Shown here piece after piece: positions 34,560 through 49,919 of a stretch of 64,000 nt of DNA. The stretch covers positions 7,849,001 through 7,913,000 of the forward strand of contig BSBM01002098.1 of NCBI GenBank assembly GCA_027924585.1. The letters run 5' to 3'. Within the stretch, counting starts at the first letter, position 1, and every line of letters starts with the position of its first letter. The position numbers and the translations under genes are program-made. Below the pieces are notes generated by a model. The model did no database searches, was not told the origin of the DNA, and worked only from the letters and a program-made list of their open reading frames with translations. This DNA is from Larix kaempferi. Its lineage: Eukaryota > Streptophyta > Pinopsida > Pinales > Pinaceae.

Positions 34560-36540
34560 TGGAGGCTATCCACCAACTCCAAGAACCGACAATTGATTTT
34601 ATACAATGCTTACTTTTGGAAGTGTGTAGTCTCTGCTCCAATCATCATTAACCTTTGTACATGTTCCCATTGGTCAAACATAGTCATTTGAAATAGTATC
34701 GGTTGTTAAAATCAAGTCTATTTATGTGTTTTCCTATAGGAGAAATATAAGCCTCTACTCCATATAATATCTTACATTGAATAGATTTAAATTGTATTCC
34801 ACCAATCGATGAATATGAACCCATGCATATTCGAGGAAGGCAAGCTAAGTTTATGAACATTGAAGGTTTTCACATGCGGTTACCAATATTGGAGGGTATT
34901 GAACATGAGACATTTGTAAAATCCTTCCACTCCATTAGAAAACATAATGATATCATTAAAATTAAAACTCTAACAGCACGAGAGGGCAATGAGATCCAAA
35001 GCCTCTTGAACTTTATTCCGCGAGTAGCTTAATGAGGGCCCTTATGTCATCTAAATGGCTTCTAGTTGTGGCTTTATTCACATCCACCATTGCCAAGCTC
35101 ATCAAAGTCACAAAAACCATGGATCGATTAATGTTTCTATAGGAACTAAGGTAAACAACTAATTTCATTGGTTATACCTAGTTTAGCTACCAATTCAAGA
35201 TCTAGTACCATATTCAACATAGGTCACAACATTTATAAAAAATAGAAAATAGAAGAAGATGAAGGGATTTGGTTCATTAAAAGGCACCTAAGACATGGTT
35301 ATGACAAGTTCTTCTTTCATTGCAGACTAAGTGGGAGAAGAGAAACCCACTTGTGATGCACCAAAATACTTACACTGTAAGCTCATATCATCCAAGTTGG
35401 CATATCAAATGCGCTCAGATTTTATCAATAAGAATTAGTAAAAGGCACATAACTTTTGTTTGAAGTAGAGGTACAACTCAATTTTTTTTATAATAAAATA
35501 AAATGATTTGATTGGGTCATGAGTTGTTTTGAGTCTCAACTGGGTATAATTCAGAGACATTTTTTCTTTTACAGCATTGTATTCAAGAGACTAGTCTACA
35601 AAGTGGAACCAGATTTCCAGTGGCCCAATATATTTTGACACAAAGAGTTCCATAAAACTAAGGATGGCTGCATGTTCATGTTAAAGTAAGTTCTGCATTG
35701 AATTTAGAAGATTGATGATTTTTTCCACAATGGGGGTGTTCATGCATCCTCACTAAATAAGGCCCTGATCGTAGCAACACTCGACCTCAAAGAAATTGCA
35801 TCAACAATGGAGGGCTTGTCACCATCCAAAAATAACACTTTGCTTAATTTTGTGAGATCCTTGTAAATCAAGAGAAGATTACGATGCTTCCCTACATGTT
35901 TCAGTGCCATTGGAATTGTTGGCCATGCATATGGACTGTCACTTCTAGAAAGAGTTTTTTTAGGTCATTCATTTAAAAATAGTTAATCATTAGGTTGTCG
36001 CCCATGATCCGGGGTTTTATAAGCAAAATGTGTTTCATTAGAAACTTTAACCTGCAACAATAGAAGGATAACCAAATATATTTAGAGAAAAGTGAGATAC
36101 AGAGGAAGTTATAGAATGGTGGAAATAGAGGAAGTTATAGAATGCCAAAAACAGAGGAATTTAGAGAATGAAAGACAAACTAATTTTGTTAATCCCAGAA
36201 TGCCAAAGATGAAAATTTTAAATCCAGAATCGTAAAGAACCCTTACTGCTTGCTTCAAATCCTTTGAAACACAAGACAATTCATGGTGCCCGAGGTTGTT
36301 CACTACCTCTACTTGTAAAATAATTTCAAAAGAAAATTAGTCGCACCTATGAACAACACAACGCAACAGGAAGGGGGAAATAAATCTAGAGAAGTAAATA
36401 CCACAAAAACCCTGCAAAATACGAGATCCAAAAAAAACCAAAAACTACATTTGAAAATTTTTACTATGGCCTGCGACTTCACAATCTGCGTTTGCGAGAA
36501 GGTCATTGTTCTTGGAGTAAACAACCATAGAAGGAGTTGT
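34560..36540. other. unassigned spacer
   Basis: About 2 kb with no recognisable domain. An imperfect tandem repeat lies at about 36100-36170 (ATAGAGGAAGTTATAGAATG and relatives). Frames at 36109-36303 and 36309-36557 have no motif I recognise. Confidence 0.4.
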
Positions 36541-36554
36541 TCGTTGGCCCTCTG

Positions 36555-38403
36555 CATGTGATGTCCCCAACCCTAAATCTAAGACCAAGGTCACCCGAAA
36601 ACCCAAGGGAAGGCTGAATCAAAGTAAATGCTCATCAAGATAAGGTTATCCAAGGTTGGGCCATCATGCCAACAAGCAAATTAAATAAAAAATTTAGCCT
36701 TCTTAAGACAAACAAACTTGCAATATAAGTCATTTCCCATATACACATGCACGATGCAAGGTAAATGCAAGCATGAATGTAAACGGATCTGAATAAGCTT
36801 TTACCATGTAATATAACATCAATTAATTAGCTCTTCCACAACCACATAACCATTAACAAAATCATATTTCCAAGCTAACTCTAACAATATAAATAAAAGA
36901 TCTACATGCTGCCATATTCAACCATATTGACAGAGGTAGAAACTAGATCTATTAACTGTCGCCTACAATCATATTAACATAAGTAAAACCATATATGAGG
37001 GCTGCCATCTACAACCATATAGATGATATTAATATAAGATCTCATGGTTGTATCCTACATCCTTACAAACCATAAGCAAACACTAAATCCAAAAGCACAT
37101 ATACATTAGAATATTGTAAATAAGCACATAAGAAAATGTTAATCACTGACTACCACCCATAGCCATATCAACATGAACAAATTCAGATATGAAAGATGTC
37201 ATCTACAACCATATGAAATCATATCTCAAGGCTATCACCTACATGCATACAATACATAAACAAATTAGGTCTATAAGCACATATATTTTATAAAATGCAG
37301 TAAACAAACATAATAAGAAATACTCATCTTAATCATGGGAAACAAGTTTCAATAGGACAAGGTGGGCTACCCTGCCATAGACATGCCATGATCATGCATC
37401 TTTCAACATGATAGTCACCCTTGAGCTAAGGCCATATATCCACAGGAGAGGTACTTTCAAACCAACAGGTATGGTGTGCTCATCTCAATACTGTAAACAA
37501 TGCCACACAAAAAAAACCGTATCACAGTCATACAAAAATATTTTTCAATGAAACAAAAGGTGTTCCTTACTGGACACATCGCTCCGGGTGCAATGGAACA
37601 AGTCTCACAACCTAGAAATGATCAGAAATAGGTGAACCAAGACATATGGTTGTGCCATTTCCACATTGTCAAAAACCACAACTACACCTTTCTACATCTA
37701 AAATTTCCATTCCATCTACACTACCTGGTGCAATGGGATTCCTTTCACTACACAAGTCCCTCGGTACATTACCATCCACCATCAGGCTTCACGTGCATAT
37801 ATTCGAACATGGACAAGCAATGGGATGAGGACTCATGTTGTGTTATGCACAGTCAATCTTCAATCCCTATTACAGGGTCTTCATATCCCATTACAAGGCA
37901 TTCAATCTTCTGCAATACCACGCATCTCCTCCTTGAGAGCATGCATTTCTCAACTCAAGAGGGCATTCCACTACACTGGAGAGCTCATGAGAAAAACTAG
38001 AGAAAAAGAATGAGAGAAAGTTCATTCCAATGCACAAATAGCCATTCAAATCCCCAAGTGAGTGATTCGAATTCCAAAAGGGGTATCTCCAAAGGTTAGA
38101 AGCCAACTCGAATTGGTAGATGAGTTACTCATTCACGAGGTTCCTTTCATGGAATAGCAGAAAAAAAATGCATCAAAAGTTGGGAGTTACATTTCAAAAA
38201 GTATTGGCTAAATATAGCCAATGAAAATTCACTAATACATGAGAAGTTACAAATTACAGCAAACCAAGGTCAAGGAAGAAGCAATAGTCAAGAAAGACCC
38301 ACCAAACATTCTTCTAGATACAAGACTCTTTAAGATTCTTCTATGGATACAAAACTATTTGAGTGTTGTCACTATTATGTAAAAAACTTCTTGTTGTACT
38401 ACA
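36555..38403 (+). mobile_element. LTR-like sequence upstream of the receptor gene
   Basis: It starts near TGTGATGTCCCCAACCC, a typical start for plant LTRs, and may end near TTGTACTACA, just before sequence shared with copy A resumes (TTTTTAA.. at 38404). It is non-coding throughout, with loosely repeated CAACCATAT and CTACAACCATAT words at 36.9-37.3 kb. I see no target duplication and no partner LTR, so a solo LTR is the best guess. It places repeat DNA about 1.2 kb upstream of the receptor start codon. Confidence 0.35.
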
Positions 38404-39632
38404 TTTTTAACACACAACGTTGTAATTGCCTGTCTCGTCAGAGGCGACAATCCACATTCTTTTTCAACCCGCCCTTTCCAAATTTGTCAAGTCTATCGTA
38501 CCCAGCGGCACGACTGCAGCCATCGCCTCCTTCCTGGAAATGTCGCGACTCGTAAAAGTCAACACACCACACGATAGTCGCAAAAAACAAAAAGCGGAAA
38601 CGAAGAAAAACAGGTGGCTGTCACGTCTCTTAACAACGAATATTCACAAGTTTTGCACCAAATTACCATCTCATGGGATCAACTTGGACTGAGTGGATTA
38701 TATTTCAATGTTGGTAGACATTTCACATGTAAGTCGCTATCATCAATATTTGAGACAGCTTTTAAAAGAATATGTAATACCTGAAAGTTATAATTTAATA
38801 TTGGAATGAAACAATTTTATTTCTAATCCAAGAAGTGCAAATATTAATAAATATTATAAATTTATGTTTGTATGATCATAATGGTCCCTTAACATATTAT
38901 TGATATCTAATTTTGAGATGAATAAATTAGCAAACAAAATTATAATTATTGGAAAATATAAAATTATATATAAATATCATTAATTACCATAATATAACTT
39001 AGAATCATAACTTTTATATAAATTGGTTTCCAAAGAAACAAATACAAAATCAAATTTTGAATTATCAAACATAAAACCTTTAAAACAGTTATTTAAAAAA
39101 CATTACTAAAAAATGGAAAAAAAAACATTTTAAATAAATCTTACAATTAATTTATTTTCAGATCTTTAAATATGAAATTTAACATAAAAATCAATTCTCA
39201 AGCAAGTCATTAACACTTATTAAATTAATATATCTATATTGATAAATTATAATATCGTTAATTTTTATAATAACAGAATAATATTACATGATTGTGATTG
39301 TGAGTCTTAATTTTAATTAGTATTTTGTATTTTAAATTAATTTTGACCAAAAAATAATTTAATATCCTTGTAAATTACGCTTCCAGGTATCCCGTTTCTG
39401 AAAGCCTACCCAACGGCAGACGAGCATTCAAACTGCGTAACCGTCATCAACATCTATAGATACACGCAAGCTCTAAGTAAACCCCAGTCAACACGTAAAA
39501 AATAATAAAAAATGCCAACTACACAATTCATTCATTATTTTATTTATTAAAATGATGTTCGGCTTTGACAAAGTCTATAGATCGGATTACATTGGATTCC
39601 AAGGTCTATATTTGCATTCAACCTAACAACAT
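38404..39632 (+). promoter_or_regulatory. Upstream region of the intact GLR gene
   Basis: The proximal 70 bp (TTTGACAAAGTC to the start codon) recurs in both decayed copies, and the block at 38448-38550 recurs at 2010-2105. These two stretches are the most recognisable shared parts of the promoter. A GC-richer stretch, 39385-39480, with TCTATAGATACAC near 39452, could include a TATA-like site; TCTATATTTGC near 39605 is another. Neither can be decided from sequence alone. The middle (38.75-39.37 kb) is very AT-rich. Confidence 0.4.
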
Positions 39633-43261
<3,629 letters not shown>

Positions 43262-43540
43262 ACGGAGACTTTTACCCAAATACTTTTGCATATACAAGCA
43301 AGACCTTTCATTTGAGTCTTGTATCATGCCATTTCTCTTGCTTTGGTTCGCTGAAATTTATCCTCTGAAATGCTCAGAATTTAGTTGTTGGCTCCAAATT
43401 ATCCCAGATTGTACAATGCTGTATGTTCGCAAGCGAATCCGCAGAAGATTGATAGGCTAAAAAGTAGCAATGGAGAATTTGAGAACATGCATGCATGCAT
43501 TTTAAAACAAGTTATGTTCTTCAACATTCTTAAGTATAAA
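43262..43540 (+). other. Probable 3' untranslated region of the GLR gene
   Basis: Non-coding DNA between the stop codon and a LINE fragment. The LINE arrived close behind, so the native polyadenylation site may have been displaced. The AATAAA-like word near 43590 lies in or next to LINE-derived DNA. Confidence 0.35.
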
Positions 43541-43544
43541 ATGT

Positions 43545-44507
43545 ACCTTTTTTTTGAAGAAGAAAAAATTGTACTTTTTCTATTAATGTGAATAAAAAAG
43601 TAGTACACTTCATAAAGTGTGCATAAATACATGGCACAAATATTCCAAACTTTGTTCAAAATACCAAAAGCTAGACAAACCCAGAAAACAAAACAAGAGA
43701 CCAAAAAGCACGGAGGAGAACAACCCTCAAAATCAGAGTTCAATGACAACACCTCAATGAGTAGGAACAATAAAATAACTAGTCATCAAAAAACAAATCA
43801 AAACTCCTTCAATCCATTCTTCCTAATGAATCCAACCAAACTCACCATCCAAATCTTCCTTAAAAAGAGCATCTGCTACGGCATTTAGTATTCTGTAAAT
43901 ATGATTGATCAGCGCAACCACAAGTCCCATTAAATAATCACCAATAAGTCCCCAAAGATCCAAATAAAGTCAATACCACACAAATTTGCCACTTTAATTA
44001 AACCCCATAATGTTATTAATTCAAATCTCATATTTGTTCCAACACCACAGCACAATCGTATTTTGAAATACAATTCTGAATTTATAACGATGTATATACC
44101 CGCACCACTTTTACCTGTTGTAAACCCGCCATTGAAAAAACCTGTGGACATATTGGAATGTGGTATATTCTTAATAGCTCTTGGATGTTTGGAGATATGC
44201 TTGACAACACTGTTCACAACCAATTGGATCGATGGATAATGTTAATAAAAAATGGTCTTATTCTGGCAATTCCAGAGCGCCCAAGTTACAAAAGCATGTA
44301 ACATTTTATAAGACCCATGAACATGAATCCAACAATGAAAAGAAAGTTCAAAGTTTCCTGAATCCCAATCATTTGTAAAAGCAGCCCAAACGTTTTTCCA
44401 AACTTCCTTTGCAAACTTGCACAGCACAAATAAATGTAGAACCAACTCACCATCCCATGCTTTAGAAACACATATATGCTATTTTTAATATTTAAAAAAT
44501 GTGTTGG
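43545..44507 (-). mobile_element. LINE 3' fragment next to the GLR gene
   Basis: Minus-strand fragment of a LINE of the same type as the 5.65-10.86 kb copy. The zinc-binding C-terminal region (LFVLCKFAKEVWKNVW, FVTWALWNCQNK, 44445-44242) is followed by a damaged RNase H (FFNGGFTTGKSGAG, MRFELITLWGLIKVANL, WIFGDLLVI, 44223-43930). The final Asp segment is missing. Its flanks are partly alike: AATTTGAGAACATGCAT..ATTTTAAAACAA occurs at 43477-43510 and again at 44509-44540, a likely but unusually long target-site duplication. Confidence 0.75.
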
Positions 44508-44699
44508 GGAATTTGAGAACATGCATTCATTTTAAAACAACTTCAGTGCTTCCTAATTGCTTGGCTGCCATGAAGTTTGCCAAATAAGCATCAAAAGAAT
44601 GTGCACAGAAACACATATATGTTATTTTTAATATTTAAAAAAAAAGCGTTTAAGAAAATGTGTAATTAGAGCCTTTTAACGTGACATATTTTTTTTGGT

Positions 44700-45290
44700 A
44701 TTATTGGGTTGAGAGGTGCTCTGTAGCCGAGTATGAGGGAGATCTTGTTATTGCGTTGAGAGGCGCTCTACAACCCAGTATGAGGGAGATCTTGTTACTC
44801 GAGTGTTTGTCGATATGGTCGACCATAAATAACATTTGTATGAGGGAGATCTTGTAAGTCGAGTGTTTGTCATATTGTCGGCCATAAACAAAATAATACA
44901 AAGTAAAAACTAATAAATATTATGTCAGCGATAAACAAAAAAAGAATAATACAAAGTAAAAAGTAAATATGAGAGTTAAACTAGAGACTTTAGAGCTTAC
45001 GTGATAAATATTATGTCGGTCATAAACAAAAAAGAATGATACAAAGTAAAAAGTAAATATGAGACTTAAACTAGAGAATTTATTTTTTACTTTTAATACA
45101 AAGTAAAATGTAAATATGAAATTTTAGAGTGTTTGTCGAGCTTGTCGAGTAACAAAATAATACAAAGTAAACAAAAAAGAATAATATAGAGTAAAAAGTA
45201 ATAAATATTATGTCAGCCATAAACAAAAAAGAATAATACAAAGTAAAAAGTAAATATGAGACTTAAACTAGAGACTTTAGAGCTTATGAT
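44700..45290. repeat. Degenerate minisatellite cluster
   Basis: A patchwork of recurring words. Three copies of GTATGAGGGAGATCTTGT at 44.73-44.85 kb are followed by at least three copies of a ~85-bp unit made of ATAAATATTATGTC, CATAAACAAAAAAGAAT, AATACAAAGTAAAAAGTAAA, TATGAGACTTAAACTAGAG and TTTAGAGCTTA. A related partial unit is mixed in between. Non-coding. Confidence 0.8.
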
Positions 45291-45479
45291 TAGGTGGCTC
45301 ACGTATTGCACTCAAGGAGCTATTCAAGGAGAGGTTTGCACCTGAGGAGATTTGATCCCTCTCGACGCTTCATAGAGCCTAGGATTTGGATATATGTTGG
45401 TTTAGTTCATTGGAAATGTGTTAGAGTTTTAAAGTGTTTATGTTATGGATTTTTATGTTTCTACATAGAAAATTTAATG

Positions 45480-47445
45480 TTTTCAAAAGATTAAAAAATG
45501 AATCTCTTGGTCATGAATGTAACCTCAAACCAATCATAGTCTTTTTATTGGGAAATTTGGACTTCAATGGTAATATAGGTATTCTTAGGAGGTTTTGCAC
45601 ATGAGGGATGGATATTGGAGACTTGAACACTGTGAGGGGGGGGAGAAAATGGCATTGGTCTTTAAATGAATCTTTTAAGTCTCATGGTCCATGAACAAGT
45701 CCTCAAACCATCACAAGGGCCCTCTAAAGGGGATATTCAACATCCAAATGGAATATGGTTGTTATTATAATGCGTTGAACAATAGAATAGGTCTCAAGGC
45801 CTTACGAATAGATGAGGGAGGAAAAAAAACATAGGCCCCAAAAAAAATTTCTAGGGACCAAAGCCCATGAGTAAGGCCACAAACCATAAAACATGCCCTT
45901 TATAGGAGATCATTGTCCTCCAAATAGGATATGGATTCCATTAAGAGGTTTGGATTTTTTGTGCACTAGGGATTGTTTCAATGCCTTGACCATGGTTGGG
46001 GGAGAAATAGAGGGAACTAGATCTTAAATTAATATTCTTGAGCTAATGGGTCATGGTCAAAACCTCAAAACACAACACAACACAAACCCTCTAAAATTGA
46101 TATTTGGCGTACAACTGGGATATGGAATAATATGTGTGTTTTCATAGTAGGGATGGGTCTCAGGGTTGGGATTACACCATGAATGGATCTCTAGGTTTTA
46201 TTAGCCATGAACATCACTTCAAATCACAACACATGCCCTTTAGAGGTGATCTTTGGCCTATGAGTGGAATATGGCTACCATTATGAGCTTTTGCATGAGG
46301 ATGGGTCTTAAGGCATTAACCATAGTTAAAAGAGGAAAATAAGGTCCGTCAACTCTAAAATAAGCTTATAGGTCTTATGGGACAAGAATTATTTATCAAA
46401 CCACCACAAAAATAATCTACACAGTATCTTTGTCCCTCAGTGAGATATGGGTGCCATTAGGAGGTTTTGCACACAAGGGATGGGTCCCAAGTTGTTGGTC
46501 CAAAATAAACCTTCTAGGGTCATGGTCCCTAAACTAGGCTTCAAACCACCACATAGACCCGGATCATTCTCCTCTTGGTGGGATATGGAGATCATTGAGA
46601 TATTTTTCATCTCAGGCATGGCTTTGGGGGGTCTTGACCATCGTTGATAAAGAAAATCAAGGGTCAGAAGATCTAACTTGGGCTCATAATCCATTAATGA
46701 CACCTTGAACCACCACAAAAACCATCTAGGCTGAATATTTGGCCTCTAAATTACATATTGGTAATATTATAAAGCTTTAGATACAAGGGATGGGTTTGAG
46801 GATGTTGACCATGGTCATGGGAAAAAATAAAGGATCTTAGGAAATCAATGTTGCATTTAAGGGTAATGAGCCATGAATAAGTCCTTGAATCATTATGCAT
46901 GCCCTTTAGAGGATATGTTTGTCCTTCAATTAGGATATGGGTTCTATTATGAGGTTTTAGGGACTAAGAATAGGTCTTGGGGTATTGATCGTGGTAGGGG
47001 AAGAAAATAAAAGGCCTCAAGTCTGATCTAAATCTTTTAGGGATCTAGTCCATGAACATTACCTTCAAGAATCACATAGGCATTCTAAAAGGGATGATTG
47101 ATTTCCTAGTGGGACATGGGCACCTATAGAAGGTTTTGGATACAAGGATATAATGTTTTGTGCACAAGGATGGGTCTTTGGGCCTTAACCATGGTTTGGG
47201 AAGATATAGAGCACATTAGACCCTAAATAAATATTCGTGGACTAATGGGCTTAGATCAGGGCATTGAACTACAACACAAATTGTAAAATGGAGATCTTGC
47301 ACATGAGTCTAAGAGGGTGCAATTAGGAGCTTTTGGTAGTAGGGATGGGCCTGAGGGATTTGATCATGATTGGGAGAGAAAAAAAATCTACTTAGCCCTA
47401 ATGTGAATCTGATTGGTCTTATGGAACATGAAATATGTTAGAATT
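45480..47445. repeat. Diverged tandem array, period about 175 bp
   Basis: About eleven degenerate units. Each contains a similar series: a GG(T/C)CATGAAC-like word, CCTCAAACCA, a CCCTCTA(A/G)A-GG word, GGATATGG(G), AGG(T)TTTTGCAC, AGGGATGGGTCT, GACCATGG and AGAAAATA. The GGGATGGG-type word recurs at about 45604, 45795, 45968, 46150, 46305, 46479, 46615, 46790, 46968, 47160 and 47342, an average spacing near 174 bp. Units are strongly diverged, so the array is old. The period is close to nucleosome length, as in many plant satellites. Confidence 0.8.
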
Positions 47446-48006
47446 GATCAATATACATTAACATATAACAAAAAATAGCTAACATGTAAATCAATAACCA
47501 TAATCTTACTAATATAATTTCCTATCAACACAAGCATAAAAAAAATAATAGAATATGCAAGACAGGAAAGAGAGAAGCGAAATTTGATTTTACGTGGTAA
47601 AACCTCAAGATGGTGAAACATCCACGAAAGGATCTTCTTATTCTTTAGTAAAATTTCACTCTTACAATCTTTGGCATCCCCACATAAGCATCACATCACA
47701 TTCCATCTTGACTTCATGTCACAACATTGTGTCATGTACCAAATGAGTATCCTTCGCCTCTATTATATATGCTAAAGTTATGGAAGATCACATCCCAATG
47801 CTAGAGGTATTGGAAGGAAGGCTATTGTATTAGGGGGTAGGAAAAACAATATCAGGAAATAAGCTGGTGATAAGAGGGAAAGTCCTAGCCAGGGATATAT
47901 TTGGGTGACGACCTCAAAGATGGTGACCCATTATAGTTGTATTCTTATTTGATAAGACACTCCACTAGAATATATTTAGTAGTGATATTTCTTAGGTACA
48001 AGACAA

Positions 48007-48065
<59 letters not shown>

Positions 48066-48812
48066 AAATTAATGGTATAACAAATCAAAAGAAAAATTCA
48101 AAATTGGTATCATGATAAATTTTGCATGTGAAATTGATTACCCCATGGTATCCATAGTGGAAATAGGTTTCCACGTACATGTGACATTTTCTTCCAAAAA
48201 ATTACAAATTTCCATATACCATTCCTTGTAAGCATCTTCTAACTCATACCATGCATATCTTTCCTAGTTATATTCTTCAATGGTGAAAGAATATGTGCTA
48301 AAAATAACACATTCCTCCAAAATTTATGAAATGTTTGTTCCAAAGCTTTCGAATTTGCACACATATATGGTAAAGTTGTGGCCAACCACATTCATTCCTC
48401 CTGTCACATGTTCCACCTCCTTTCCATTCTTTAATTCTATGAGGGTTTGAGGGTGGAATTTTGCAGGGGATATAGCATACTGAATGTTGATTGGAAATAT
48501 ATCATATAATATGTCTTATCAAATCCTTATAATTTTTCTATCAAATGGAATTGATATGGTACCAATATAATCCCCTAACAAAATTTATGTGCTCTAAATG
48601 ACTTATGGCCATTAACAAAATCACTAGAAAAGAGTATATTTTTGAGCGATTTTTTTTTGAACTCATGTAGTTTTGTGAGACAAATACAAATATATATTAT
48701 TTTCTAGAAATTCTATTGAAAAATACTCAAAAGTTAATATGATTGTCCCGACCCTCTTTTTTCCTTTGAAAACTTTCAAAATCAAAGGAATTTTTTTTTT
48801 GTTTTTAGCCTT
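47446..48812. other. Probable internal DNA of a decayed LTR element, plus (TA)n
   Basis: No ORF. ATTTTACGTGGTAAAACCTC near 47588 resembles the TTACGTGGAAAAACC words common in plant copia LTR or leader DNA. A pure (TA)n microsatellite lies at about 48011-48058. Because a primer-binding site lies at 48820-48831 on the minus strand, part of this stretch may be the interior of that element. Confidence 0.35.
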
Positions 48813-48819
48813 GGAAAGT

Positions 48820-48875
48820 GCTATGATACCACTTGTTAAGTACCTTACATCTAACTATGAAATCATAGAAGATAA
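48820..48875 (-). mobile_element. LTR end with initiator-tRNA primer site
   Basis: Minus strand: CTTAACA, the end of a 5' LTR, is followed after two bases by TGGTATCATAGC (48820-48831), one mismatch from the tRNA-Met primer site TGGTATCAGAGC. This is the canonical LTR/primer-site junction. Only about 42 bp of LTR remain before the CACTA-like element starts at 48876. Confidence 0.65.
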
Positions 48876-49680
48876 CACTACTACATTTTTTACCATTAGG
48901 GGGGTTTTCTTCGTCCCCCAAAAGTGACTTCTGGGGGTTGTCTTCCACCCCCAAAAGTGAATTTTGGGGGTGGTTTTGTCATTAGAGGCGGTTTTGGCAA
49001 AACCACCCCCAAAAGCACCGACATTAAAAGTCTAGGTTTTTAGGGGCAGCTTTTGAAGAGATATAAACCACCCCTTAAAGTGACTTATGGGGGAGGTTCT
49101 AAACCCGCCTGTAGATACCTATGGGGGATGTTTTGAACCCCCCCTCTTAAACTCCTTCTTACAAACCTAGGGGCGGTTTTGACTCCCCTTCTTAAACCCC
49201 TGTTACAAACCTATGAGGGGAATTTTTAAACCCCCTCTTACAAACCTATGGGGGCAGTTTTGAACCCCTCTCTAAAACCACCTCTTAAAAACCTATGGGG
49301 GTGGTTTTGAACCCCCCTCTTACAAACCTAAGGTTCGGCAGTGTTTGGAACCCCCCTCTTAAATACCTACAAGGGAAGTTTTGAACCCCCCTCATAGTAA
49401 CATACTAGAGCAATTTCAAATCCCCCTTGCAGCAACATATGAGGGCAGTTTATAACCACCCTTGTAGGAACACACCAACGTGGTTTAGAAAACCCCTTGT
49501 AATTGCATACAAGGGAAGTTGAGAACCCCCCTCGTAGATGCATATAGGGGTGGTTATGAACCCCCTTGTAGCATCTTACAAGGGCACTTTAGAACCCCCC
49601 TCATAGCATCTTACAAGGTAGGTTTAGAACCCCCCTTGTAGCATCTTACAAGGGTGGTTTAGAACCCCCCTTGTAGCTTA
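48876..49680 (+). mobile_element. CACTA-like end with G/C-rich subterminal repeats
   Basis: The stretch starts with CACTACTACATTTTTTACC, preceded by TAA, as expected for a CACTA transposon end with a 3-bp target duplication. It continues as about 15 units, each with a G-run and C-run partner (GGGGGTGGTTTTGAACCCCCC, ACAAACCTATGGGGG, later AGCATCTTACAAGGG). Such arrays are the subterminal binding region of CACTA transposases. The first units (49.0 kb) form hairpins (GGCGGTTTTGGCAAAACC). I did not find a matching right end (AATGTAGTAGTG) in the window, nor a transposase. Other tandem-repeat origins are not excluded. Confidence 0.55.
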
Positions 49681-49919
49681 CCAATAATAGAAGTCAAGAT
49701 ATAAAATATTTTATTAGAAATACATTGCAATATCATCAGGGCATGGAGGAATCGAACCACCAAGCTCCTTCAACTTGTAAGGAAGGAACTCTTCCATTGA
49801 GCTAGCACCCTTTAACAATTGGGGAGAATAGAAATATTAACACCTAGATTGAATCATTTGTAATTCTAAGAAAAGACAATAAGATACAAATTTAGTATAT
49901 GTATATCCTTGTATTACAG

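Noticed and set aside
36309-36561. Overlapping frames on both strands just before the LTR-like block
   Set aside because: No recognisable domain on either strand, no splice-linked exons.
45480-47445. CRISPR-like array or operon-type structure in the regular repeats
   Set aside because: Units diverge throughout and have no constant repeat with unique spacers; the sequence is eukaryotic.
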